Shown here one piece after another: positions 1-5,139 of a DNA stretch of 5,139 nt. The DNA lies in contig JAUPLZ010000022.1 of assembly GCA_030836705.1 (NCBI GenBank), forward strand, positions 1-5,139, given 5' to 3'. The notes beneath the pieces were generated by a model. That model saw only the letters and a program-made list of their open reading frames with translations, had not been told where the DNA came from and did no database searches. The number at the start of each line of letters is the position of its first letter. Position 1 is the first letter of the stretch. This stretch comes from Campylobacterota bacterium. Its GTDB lineage: Bacteria > Campylobacterota > Campylobacteria > Campylobacterales > SZUA-545. The position numbers and the translations under genes were made by a program.

Positions 1-2
1 AA

Positions 3-566
3 AACTGGGAAGAGATAATGGTTCCGGTTACCAATGATTACGGCAATAAAATAAACAACTACACAAAAAACGAAAAAAACGATATTGTGCACATAGTCGA
101 TGTAGAACAGATGTTAAGTGATATTTTTCCGGAAATCAATGATGAAATAGAGAATAATATTCAGAATATAGCGACATTTTCTTTTGATAAAGAAAAACTT
201 GTTTTGGTCGCTGAAGACTCGGTTGTTGCCTCAAAAGCGATTGAGAAAATTCTTACAAAAATAGGCGCAAAACATAAAATGTTTGTCAATGGGCAGCTTT
301 TGCTTGATTATGTTAATTCTTTAAACGAGTATAATGATATAGGGCTTGTAATAACGGATTTGGAAATGCCGGTAGCGTCAGGCTTTACTGTTATTAAAGA
401 GCTCAAAAGAAATCCAAAAACACAAAAGATACCGATAGTAGTAAACTCTTCAATGTCCGGAAAGAGCAATGTGGACATGGCGAAGAGTTTAAATGCTGAC
501 GGCTTTATGGCAAAAACAAAACCAAATGAGATAGCCGAGTTTGTAAGAAAATTTCTTGGAAACTAA
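3..566 (+). CDS. cheV: CheV-type chemotaxis coupling protein (CheW-REC), 3' part, 5' end outside window
   Basis: CheV proteins join a CheW-like scaffold domain, which links chemoreceptors to the CheA kinase, to a receiver domain phosphorylated by CheA; they act in receptor arrays at the inner membrane. The reading frame stays open to the window edge, and codons before the ATG at 18 read NWEEI, continuing the CheW fold, so that ATG is probably an internal Met and the gene is 5'-truncated by the window. Counting that Met as residue 1, the end of the CheW domain is visible to about residue 40 (VHIVDVEQML), followed by a linker and a receiver domain from about 60 to 182. The receiver has the acidic pair E66/D67, phospho-acceptor D114 in ITDLEMP, a Ser (S144) at the Thr/Ser switch position, and conserved Lys K166. 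The residue after that Lys is Thr where Pro is usual. No cheA or cheW follows; the gene ends in a hairpin terminator. Identification as CheV is firm; which paralogue is unknown. Confidence 0.9.
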   Translation, partial: NWEEIMVPVTNDYGNKINNYTKNEKNDIVHIVDVEQMLSDIFPEINDEIENNIQNIATFSFDKEKLVLVAEDSVVASKAIEKILTKIGAKHKMFVNGQLLLDYVNSLNEYNDIGLVITDLEMPVASGFTVIKELKRNPKTQKIPIVVNSSMSGKSNVDMAKSLNADGFMAKTKPNEIAEFVRKFLGN

Positions 567-585
567 GAGAAGAGTCTCTTAGTTT
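560..585 (+). terminator. Intrinsic terminator hairpin between convergent cheV and GAPDH genes
   Basis: A perfect 11-bp inverted repeat (AAACTAAGAGA at 560-570, TCTCTTAGTTT at 575-585) encloses a 4-base AGAG loop and runs into five T (583-587) on the + strand, as expected for a Rho-independent terminator of cheV. Both stop codons lie inside the arms: cheV TAA at 564-566 and the GAPDH TAA at 579-581 on the minus strand. On the minus strand the stem is followed by only three T and then CC, so termination of the GAPDH transcript here is plausible but weaker by sequence. Confidence 0.8.
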
Positions 586-1577
586 TTGCTTATATAATAA
601 GCCATATCAATTAATCTGCTAGTATATCCCCATTCGTTGTCGTACCAAGCTACTACTTTTACCATGTTTGAATCAACTACTTGAGTAAGATCCGGTACAT
701 AAATAGCGCTATACGGAGAGCTTATAAAATCAGTAGATACACACTTGTCGTTGTCTATTTTTATAAGATTTTTAAATTCACCATTTGCTGCATTTTCAAA
801 AACTTTATTGATATCATCTTTTGTGACGCTCTTTTTTAAAGTAGCCGTCAAGTCCACAACCGATACATCAGGAGTAGGAACTCTCATTGCATATCCGTTT
901 AGTTTGCCGTTTAGATGTGGTAACACTTTTCCAACAGCTTTTGCGGCACCTGTTGTAGTTGGAATCATGTTTACAGCAGCTGCACGCGCTCTTCTTCTTT
1001 CTTTATCATGTCTTGCATCAAGAACATTTTGGTCGTTTGTGTAGCTGTGAATAGTCGTCATAAGACCTTTTTCTAGTCCAAACGCATCATCAAGAACTTT
1101 TACAACAGGCGCTAAACAGTTTGTAGTACAGCTTGCGTTTGAAATAACGGCTTCACCCTTGTATGATTTGTGATTTACTCCTATTACATATGTCGGAGTT
1201 TCGTCTTTTGCAGGAGCTGAAAGAACAACTTTTTTTACACTTCCTTTTATATATTTTTGACCGGCTTCGGTTGTCAAAAAACTTCCAGTACATTCTATTA
1301 CGACATCCGCTTTGACTGAGTCAAAATCAAGGTCTTCTGGATTGCGAGTAGAAAAAAGCTTTGCTTTGTGTTTGCCCACTTTTAAATATCCGCCGTCTAA
1401 AAGTTCTACTTCATTAAAAACGCCGTGAACAGAATCATATTTCATTAGATATTCAACCATATCAGGAGCAGATGTGGAGTTTATGCCAACAAGTTCCATA
1501 TCATCTCTTTGTGAAATAATCTTTGCAGCCAGCATCCCGATTCTACCAAAACCATTAATTGCAACTTTTACAGCCAT
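579..1577 (-). CDS. gap: Glyceraldehyde-3-phosphate dehydrogenase, type I, with NADP-like coenzyme site
   Basis: This cytoplasmic enzyme interconverts glyceraldehyde-3-phosphate and 1,3-bisphosphoglycerate in glycolysis and gluconeogenesis. At 332 residues it is the normal family length and appears complete. The N-terminal Rossmann domain has the NGFGRIG motif (8-14). The catalytic domain has the active-site Cys C150 in SNASCTTN, the paired His H177 in TTIHSYTND, the PTTTGAAKAV stretch (206-215), RVPTPDVSVVDL (232-243) and the C-terminal WYDNEWGY (311-318). The Asp that normally follows the Asn after the second beta strand and selects NAD is Ser here (N33-S34-T35). The S-loop reads LDARHDKERRRARAAA (186-201) where the Bacillus enzyme, from memory, has LDLP and is one residue shorter. 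These changes resemble NADP-using GapB or chloroplast enzymes, so gluconeogenic or dual-coenzyme use is inferred. The ATG start is supported by AAAAGGA five bases upstream (+ strand 1583-1589). The gene appears monocistronic and divergent from mutS2. Confidence 0.96.
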   Translation of the reverse strand: MAVKVAINGFGRIGMLAAKIISQRDDMELVGINSTSAPDMVEYLMKYDSVHGVFNEVELLDGGYLKVGKHKAKLFSTRNPEDLDFDSVKADVVIECTGSFLTTEAGQKYIKGSVKKVVLSAPAKDETPTYVIGVNHKSYKGEAVISNASCTTNCLAPVVKVLDDAFGLEKGLMTTIHSYTNDQNVLDARHDKERRRARAAAVNMIPTTTGAAKAVGKVLPHLNGKLNGYAMRVPTPDVSVVDLTATLKKSVTKDDINKVFENAANGEFKNLIKIDNDKCVSTDFISSPYSAIYVPDLTQVVDSNMVKVVAWYDNEWGYTSRLIDMAYYISKN

Positions 1578-1603
1578 GATAATCCTTTTAATTTTTAATG
1601 TGT

Positions 1604-1624
1604 GTTATTATAACTAGCATAACT
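1604..1624. repeat. Short palindrome and direct repeat in the divergent promoter region
   Basis: GTTAT-T-ATAAC (1604-1614) is a perfect 5-bp inverted repeat around one base and covers the -10 box of the GAPDH gene. ATAACT occurs twice in direct orientation (1610-1615 and 1619-1624) with a 9-base period. It could be an operator half-site arrangement, but in AT-rich DNA such short repeats can occur by chance. Confidence 0.25.
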
Positions 1625-1635
1625 TACCATATGAT
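1607..1635 (-). promoter_or_regulatory. Probable sigma70-type promoter of the GAPDH gene
   Basis: Read on the minus strand, a perfect TATAAT lies at 1612-1607, which predicts a transcript start near 1600 and a leader of roughly 20-25 bases. With 17-base spacing the -35 position (1635-1630) reads ATCATA, a poor match to TTGACA. Weak or absent -35 boxes are usual in Campylobacterota promoters. The -10 box sits within a small palindrome, GTTAT-T-ATAAC (1604-1614). Confidence 0.55.
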
Positions 1636-1643
1636 AATATTTC

Positions 1644-1649
1644 TATAAA
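1644..1649 (+). promoter_or_regulatory. Possible -10 box for the mutS2 cluster
   Basis: TATAAA at 1644-1649 is a five-of-six match to the sigma70 -10 box and would start a transcript near 1656, about 40 bases before mutS2. An alternative is GATAAT at 1633-1638. Neither has a recognisable -35 element at normal spacing. One of them probably drives mutS2, because the gene upstream is on the opposite strand. Confidence 0.3.
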
Positions 1650-1680
1650 AAATAGACAAAAAACAAGGGTTTATTAAAAA

Positions 1681-1687
1681 AAGGAAG
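1681..1687 (+). promoter_or_regulatory. Ribosome binding site fixing the TTG start of mutS2
   Basis: AAGGAAG is a strong Shine-Dalgarno match six bases before TTG at 1694-1696. No ATG or GTG lies in frame close upstream, so this site decides the start codon. Confidence 0.75.
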
Positions 1688-1693
1688 AAATAT

Positions 1694-3868
1694 TTGTTCG
1701 ATAAACTAGATCTTGCAAACCATGTAAACTCACTTACTTCGCTTTTTGCAAGAGAAAAAGAGATAGCCGTAGAAGGTGATTACAAAATTCATTACGCTTT
1801 TTTAAGCGACTTGGCAAAATATGATTTTTCAAGTGCTCCAAAAGTAAAAAATATAGATGTAGAAATAATAAAGCTCTCAAAAGCAGGTGTTTTAAAAATA
1901 GATAGTTTGTATGAGATTTTTAAAATTATTAAATATTTCATCTATCTTAAAAAATATGCTTTTAAAGAAGGCAAAATAAAAAGTTGGCTAGAAGAGATAG
2001 TAGCGCCTAGCGAGATAGTGACTGAACTGGACAAAATAGACAACGAAGGAAAGATAAACTCAAGCGTAAATCCTGAACTATTTTCAATAGAAAGAACGAT
2101 AAAAGAAAAAAAGAAGCAGATACAAACTAGATTAATTCAAATAGCAAACAATCAAAAACTAGCCACCTACATGGTAGATAAGCAAGTTCATGTGATAAAC
2201 AACGAAGAGGCGCTTTTGGTAAGAGGCGGATTTAATCATATTATAAAAGCAAATATTGTAGGCAGAAGTGCATCCGGCTTTTTTTATACTGTTCCTTTTG
2301 AAATAAACAAGCTCAAAAATGAATTAGAGCATCTTTTAAACACGCAAAGCGAGATGATTTATGCCGTTGAAAAAGAGATATCTCTTGTTTTATCAAAATT
2401 CATACTTTTTTTGAAGTTTATAAATAGAGCTTTTGATAGATTTGATCACTATCAAGCAAGAGTTTTTTTTGCAAAATCAAAAGATTTGGAGTTTGTGCTT
2501 CCTAGTGATTCGCAAGATATAGTTTTAAAGTCGTTTATTCATCCGGCTTTGCACAATCCAAAATCAATAAGTCTGGATTTTAGAAAATCTGTTATTTTAA
2601 TCACCGGCGTAAACGCAGGCGGAAAAACGATGCTTTTGAAGTCTATTTTAAGCGCTGCATTGATGGCAAAATATCTAATTCCTTTTAAGTGCAACAAAGA
2701 AGAGACGATAGTCGGCAGATTTAAAGAAATAGATGCAATTATTGATGACCCTCAAAATGTCTCAAACGATATATCAACATTTGCCGGAAGAATAAGTGCT
2801 TTTAGAGAACTTTTTAAAAAAAGAGAGATTCTTGTCGGAGTTGATGAGATAGAGCTAGGAACCGACAGTGAAGAAGCGGCAGCGCTTTTTAAAGTAGTCA
2901 TTGAGGCTCTTATAGAAAAAGAGTGCAAAATAGTCATTACAACCCACCATAAAAGACTAGCGGCTCTTCTTGCGTCAAACAAAAAAGTAGAGCTATTGGC
3001 GGCAATTTATGATGAAGAAAAAAGAGTGCCGACATATGGTTTTTTGCAAGGAAGCATAGGAAAAAGCTATGCCTTTGAAACGGCAATAAGATATGGAATA
3101 CCGCTTGATATAGTAAATCAAGCAAAAGAAGTCTATGGGATTGAAAAAGAGCGGTTAAATGATTTGATAGAGAGAAGTTCGCAATTGGAGTTGGAACTTG
3201 AACTAAAAAAAGATAAGATAAATAGTGAGCTTGAAGCACTTTGCAATGATAGAAAAAAGATTGCTATTCAAAAAGAGGAGTTAAAAAAAGCCCTTGAAGA
3301 TGAAAAAAGCAGGCTAAATAAAGAGTATTTTGATGCGATAAAAGAAGCAAAAAATGCAATAAAAACAATGGACTCAAAAGAGGCGCACAGGGTTCTTAAT
3401 AAAGCAAATGAGCTCTATAAAAAAGTACAAGAAGACAAAACCGCTCAAAAAGAGGATTTTAAGATAGGCGATAGTGTCAAATATTCAAACACAAGCGGTG
3501 TGATTGAAAAAATAAAAGATGATTATGCTATTGTTAATTGTGGTGGCATTAAAATGACATTTTTGCTTTCTAAGCTTACAAAAAGTGTCGAAATAAAGAA
3601 AAAGAAAACCATAAAACTAGATGTAGACAAGCCGCAAAGAGCATCTGTTTCGATAGAGTTGCATGGGCTTAGAGTAGAGGATGCATTAAATAAACTGGAT
3701 ATTTTTATTAATGATTCTATTTTGGCAGGGTTTGATGAGGTTTATATTTTTCATGGAGTCGGTTCTGGTATACTTTCAAGAGCGATTAGAGAATTTTTAA
3801 AAGAACACCCTAGTGTAAAAAGCTATGAATCAGATAAAAATGGCGCAGCGACAATAGCTAGATTTTAA
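1694..3868 (+). CDS. mutS2: MutS2 family ATPase with C-terminal Smr nuclease domain
   Basis: MutS2 proteins are dimeric cytoplasmic ATPases. In different bacteria they have been shown to suppress recombination by acting on branched DNA, or to recognise collided ribosomes; they are not the classical mismatch-repair MutS. The 724-residue protein is somewhat shorter than the roughly 780 residues of the Bacillus protein but appears complete. It has the helical core (about 1-290), Walker A GVNAGGKT (305-312, K311), the signature ISTFAG (360-365), Walker B ILVGVDE (379-385, D384/E385), GTD (389-391) and switch His in TTHH (416-419). A charged coiled coil follows (about 483-585), then a KOW-like beta region (about 588-630) and the Smr domain (651-724) with IELHG (654-658) and HGVGSG (687-692). 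The first Smr motif has Glu where LDLR/LDLH versions have Asp. There is no mismatch-recognition domain I, as expected for MutS2. The TTG start is set by its ribosome binding site. It is the first gene of a tight three-gene cluster. Confidence 0.95.
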   Translation: MFDKLDLANHVNSLTSLFAREKEIAVEGDYKIHYAFLSDLAKYDFSSAPKVKNIDVEIIKLSKAGVLKIDSLYEIFKIIKYFIYLKKYAFKEGKIKSWLEEIVAPSEIVTELDKIDNEGKINSSVNPELFSIERTIKEKKKQIQTRLIQIANNQKLATYMVDKQVHVINNEEALLVRGGFNHIIKANIVGRSASGFFYTVPFEINKLKNELEHLLNTQSEMIYAVEKEISLVLSKFILFLKFINRAFDRFDHYQARVFFAKSKDLEFVLPSDSQDIVLKSFIHPALHNPKSISLDFRKSVILITGVNAGGKTMLLKSILSAALMAKYLIPFKCNKEETIVGRFKEIDAIIDDPQNVSNDISTFAGRISAFRELFKKREILVGVDEIELGTDSEEAAALFKVVIEALIEKECKIVITTHHKRLAALLASNKKVELLAAIYDEEKRVPTYGFLQGSIGKSYAFETAIRYGIPLDIVNQAKEVYGIEKERLNDLIERSSQLELELELKKDKINSELEALCNDRKKIAIQKEELKKALEDEKSRLNKEYFDAIKEAKNAIKTMDSKEAHRVLNKANELYKKVQEDKTAQKEDFKIGDSVKYSNTSGVIEKIKDDYAIVNCGGIKMTFLLSKLTKSVEIKKKKTIKLDVDKPQRASVSIELHGLRVEDALNKLDIFINDSILAGFDEVYIFHGVGSGILSRAIREFLKEHPSVKSYESDKNGAATIARF

Positions 3869-3871
3869 GGA
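3867..3871 (+). promoter_or_regulatory. Ribosome binding site for the cNMP-binding protein, overlapping the mutS2 stop
   Basis: AAGGA begins within the mutS2 stop codon (TAA, 3866-3868) and lies seven bases before TTG at 3879. It favours TTG over the in-frame GTG at 3885, which would be 13 bases away. The overlap suggests coupled translation with mutS2. Confidence 0.6.
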
Positions 3872-3878
3872 AATTGAT

Positions 3879-4376
3879 TTGAGTGTGCAAAAACTTACAA
3901 ACGCCCAGAACACTCTTCTTGTTATCAAAAATAGACTCTCTTTTTTTGATGATTTTACAAACGATGAAGTATTAAAAATCACAAAGGATGTAGAGTTTAA
4001 AAAATACAAAAAAGGCGAGTTTATATTTGAGCAAAGTGAAAAATCAAAAGAGATTTATTATGTAATCAATGGTTCTGTTGATGTTCTCTTGGGTGTTCAA
4101 AAAAAAGGCTCTTACTCTATCTCCTATGAAAATCATGTTCATCTTGCGACTCTTTCAAAAAGAGCTATTTTTGGCGAAATGTCGGCAATTACCAGTGAGC
4201 CAAGGAGTGCAAGAATAGTTTCGCATGAGGATGATACATCTCTTTTAAAGTTCGGAATTGATGATGTGCCAAGAAAAGACAATAAAGTGATAATCGCAAT
4301 CTTGTATCAAAAATTTGTGGAAATACTATCTGAAAAACTAAAAACAACTACAAAAAAAATATATTCGGAAAATTAA
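3879..4376 (+). CDS. Stand-alone cyclic-nucleotide-binding-domain protein
   Basis: The 165-residue protein is essentially one CRP-type cyclic-nucleotide-binding (CAP_ED) domain. A short helical N-terminus (1-22) leads into FDDFTNDE (23-30), a beta-roll (about 38-125; KKGEFIFEQ, 44-52, and YYVINGSVDVLL, 60-71), and the phosphate-binding cassette FGEMSAITSEPRSA (98-111). G99, E100, R109 and S110 of that cassette match residues that contact the cyclic phosphate in ligand-binding members, so nucleotide binding is plausible. The C-terminal helix (about 135-160) ends the protein: there is no winged-helix DNA-binding domain, so it is not a CRP/FNR transcription factor, and there is no kinase, channel or signal peptide. 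The loop before the cassette (about 72-95) is roughly eight residues longer than in CRP. It lies 10 bases after mutS2 and one base before dapE, with a TTG start. Role and ligand are unknown; a cytoplasmic regulatory subunit acting on a partner protein is one possibility. Confidence 0.85.
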   Translation: MSVQKLTNAQNTLLVIKNRLSFFDDFTNDEVLKITKDVEFKKYKKGEFIFEQSEKSKEIYYVINGSVDVLLGVQKKGSYSISYENHVHLATLSKRAIFGEMSAITSEPRSARIVSHEDDTSLLKFGIDDVPRKDNKVIIAILYQKFVEILSEKLKTTTKKIYSEN

Positions 4377-4377
4377 C

Positions 4378-5139
4378 ATGACTACTGCTGAACTCCTTAA
4401 AAAACTCATATCTTTTAAAAGCATAACGCCTAGCGATGGCGGCAGTTTTGAATTTATTAAAAGCTATCTCGATGATTTTAAATGCGTAGAGATAAACAAA
4501 AACGGTATTAAAAACTTATATATGTACAAAGATTTTGCCGCTGTCAAAGATAGCAATAGTAAACATGTTTCTTTTGCAGGACATTTGGATGTTGTTCCGG
4601 CTGGAGATGGATGGCAAAGCGAGCCTTTTGAGCCACTAGAAAAAGATGGTGTGATATATGGCAGAGGCGCGCAAGACATGAAAAGCGGTATTGCTGCTTT
4701 TTTGAATGCAGTCAAAGAAATAAAATCATTTAATGGAAGAATATCACTTATACTTACATCTGATGAAGAGGGCGACGGTGAATACGGCACGCTAGAGGTT
4801 CTTAAATACCTAAAAGAAAAAAACGAACTTCCTGATTATGCGATAGTTGCGGAGCCGACTTGTGAAAAAATATTCGGTGATGTGATAAAAGTGGGCAGGA
4901 GAGGCTCAATTAACGGTGTTTTAGAGTTAATAGGCAAGCAAGGTCACGCCGCATACCCAGAAAAATCAATCAATCCGGTTCATCAAATTGCAAAAATTCT
5001 TCCAAATATAGCAGGTGCCCAGCTTGATGGAGGAGATGAGTTTTTTGCGCCTAGTAAATTTGTCATAACTGACATAAGAGCGGGAATGGAAGTAACAAAT
5101 GTTACGCCGGGTAAACTTAAAATGATGTTTAATAAGATC
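4378..5139 (+). CDS. dapE: Succinyl-diaminopimelate desuccinylase, 3' end outside window
   Basis: DapE is a cytoplasmic di-zinc hydrolase that removes succinate from N-succinyl-LL-2,6-diaminopimelate to give LL-diaminopimelate, supplying lysine and the meso-DAP of peptidoglycan. The window holds 254 codons of an expected 365-380, ending mid-gene. Visible M20-family features are H69 and D71 in AGHLDVVP, bridging ligand D100 in GAQDMKSG, general base E130 and zinc ligand E131 in SDEEGDG, zinc ligand E159 in VAEPT, GRRGS (173-177), and H190 in GKQGHAAYP of the dimerisation domain. The last zinc ligand (a C-terminal His) lies beyond the edge. GRRGS plus GHAAYP favour DapE over ArgE or CPG2-like relatives. 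The ATG follows the preceding stop by one base, with GGA eight bases upstream, so translation is probably coupled with the cNMP-binding gene. Confidence 0.94.
   Translation, partial: MTTAELLKKLISFKSITPSDGGSFEFIKSYLDDFKCVEINKNGIKNLYMYKDFAAVKDSNSKHVSFAGHLDVVPAGDGWQSEPFEPLEKDGVIYGRGAQDMKSGIAAFLNAVKEIKSFNGRISLILTSDEEGDGEYGTLEVLKYLKEKNELPDYAIVAEPTCEKIFGDVIKVGRRGSINGVLELIGKQGHAAYPEKSINPVHQIAKILPNIAGAQLDGGDEFFAPSKFVITDIRAGMEVTNVTPGKLKMMFNKI

Noticed and set aside
18..20. ATG at 18 as the true start of a free-standing response regulator.
   Set aside because: The frame is open upstream to the edge and its codons (NWEEI before the Met) continue the CheW domain, so the gene begins outside the window.
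745..1044. Open frame of 99 codons on the + strand inside the GAPDH gene.
   Set aside because: It is antisense to a strongly conserved gene, lacks a clear ribosome binding site, and its product has no recognisable motif.
1578..1693. Riboswitch, small RNA or attachment site in the divergent intergenic region.
   Set aside because: The region is only 116 bases, very AT-rich, and shows promoter and ribosome binding elements but no long stem, conserved RNA motif or flanking direct repeats.
2752..3239. Two overlapping open frames on the minus strand within mutS2.
   Set aside because: They mirror the Walker B to coiled-coil coding region of mutS2, are low-complexity in composition and show no start signals of their own.
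3879..4376. CRP/FNR-type transcription factor.
   Set aside because: The protein ends after the C-helix, with no winged-helix domain in frame before the stop and dapE starting one base later.
4464..4790. Open frame of 108 codons on the minus strand within dapE.
   Set aside because: The opposite strand encodes the conserved DapE metal-site motifs; the antisense product is Ser/Pro-rich without family resemblance.
5136..5139. GATC at the right window edge as a sign of a cloning or assembly junction.
   Set aside because: A four-base motif is expected by chance and the dapE frame is intact up to the edge.

Overview
The window looks like an ordinary chromosomal segment from a low-GC (AT-rich) member of the Campylobacterota, probably close to Sulfurimonas or its relatives. 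This rests on the AT-rich codon use, a CheW-REC coupling protein of the CheV type, a MutS2 with the DEIELGTD Walker B region that I associate with this group, and a compact layout with tight gene spacing. The assignment comes from pattern recognition and no database was searched.

Layout. Positions 3-566 (+) hold the 3' part of a cheV gene, which is open at the left window edge. It converges on a glyceraldehyde-3-phosphate dehydrogenase gene (1577-579, -). The two stop codons are 12 bases apart and lie symmetrically in the arms of one perfect hairpin (560-585). A 116-base divergent intergenic region (1578-1693) carries a good -10 box for the GAPDH gene and the start signals of a rightward cluster. 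That cluster is mutS2 (1694-3868), a small stand-alone cyclic-nucleotide-binding-domain protein (3879-4376), and dapE (4378 to the right edge, incomplete). Gaps of 10 and 1 bases suggest one transcript.

How the genes fit together. The window does not form one pathway. CheV belongs to chemotaxis signalling, GAPDH to central carbon metabolism, MutS2 to nucleic-acid or ribosome quality control, and DapE to lysine and meso-diaminopimelate synthesis. The cNMP-binding protein has no DNA-binding or enzymatic domain and its target is unknown.

I see no mobile element, CRISPR array, RNA gene or defence system, and no convincing new multi-gene system. The points most worth a second look are the GAPDH coenzyme site, which lacks the NAD-selective aspartate and has other NADP-type substitutions; the two-gene terminator dyad; and the orphan cNMP-binding protein between mutS2 and dapE.
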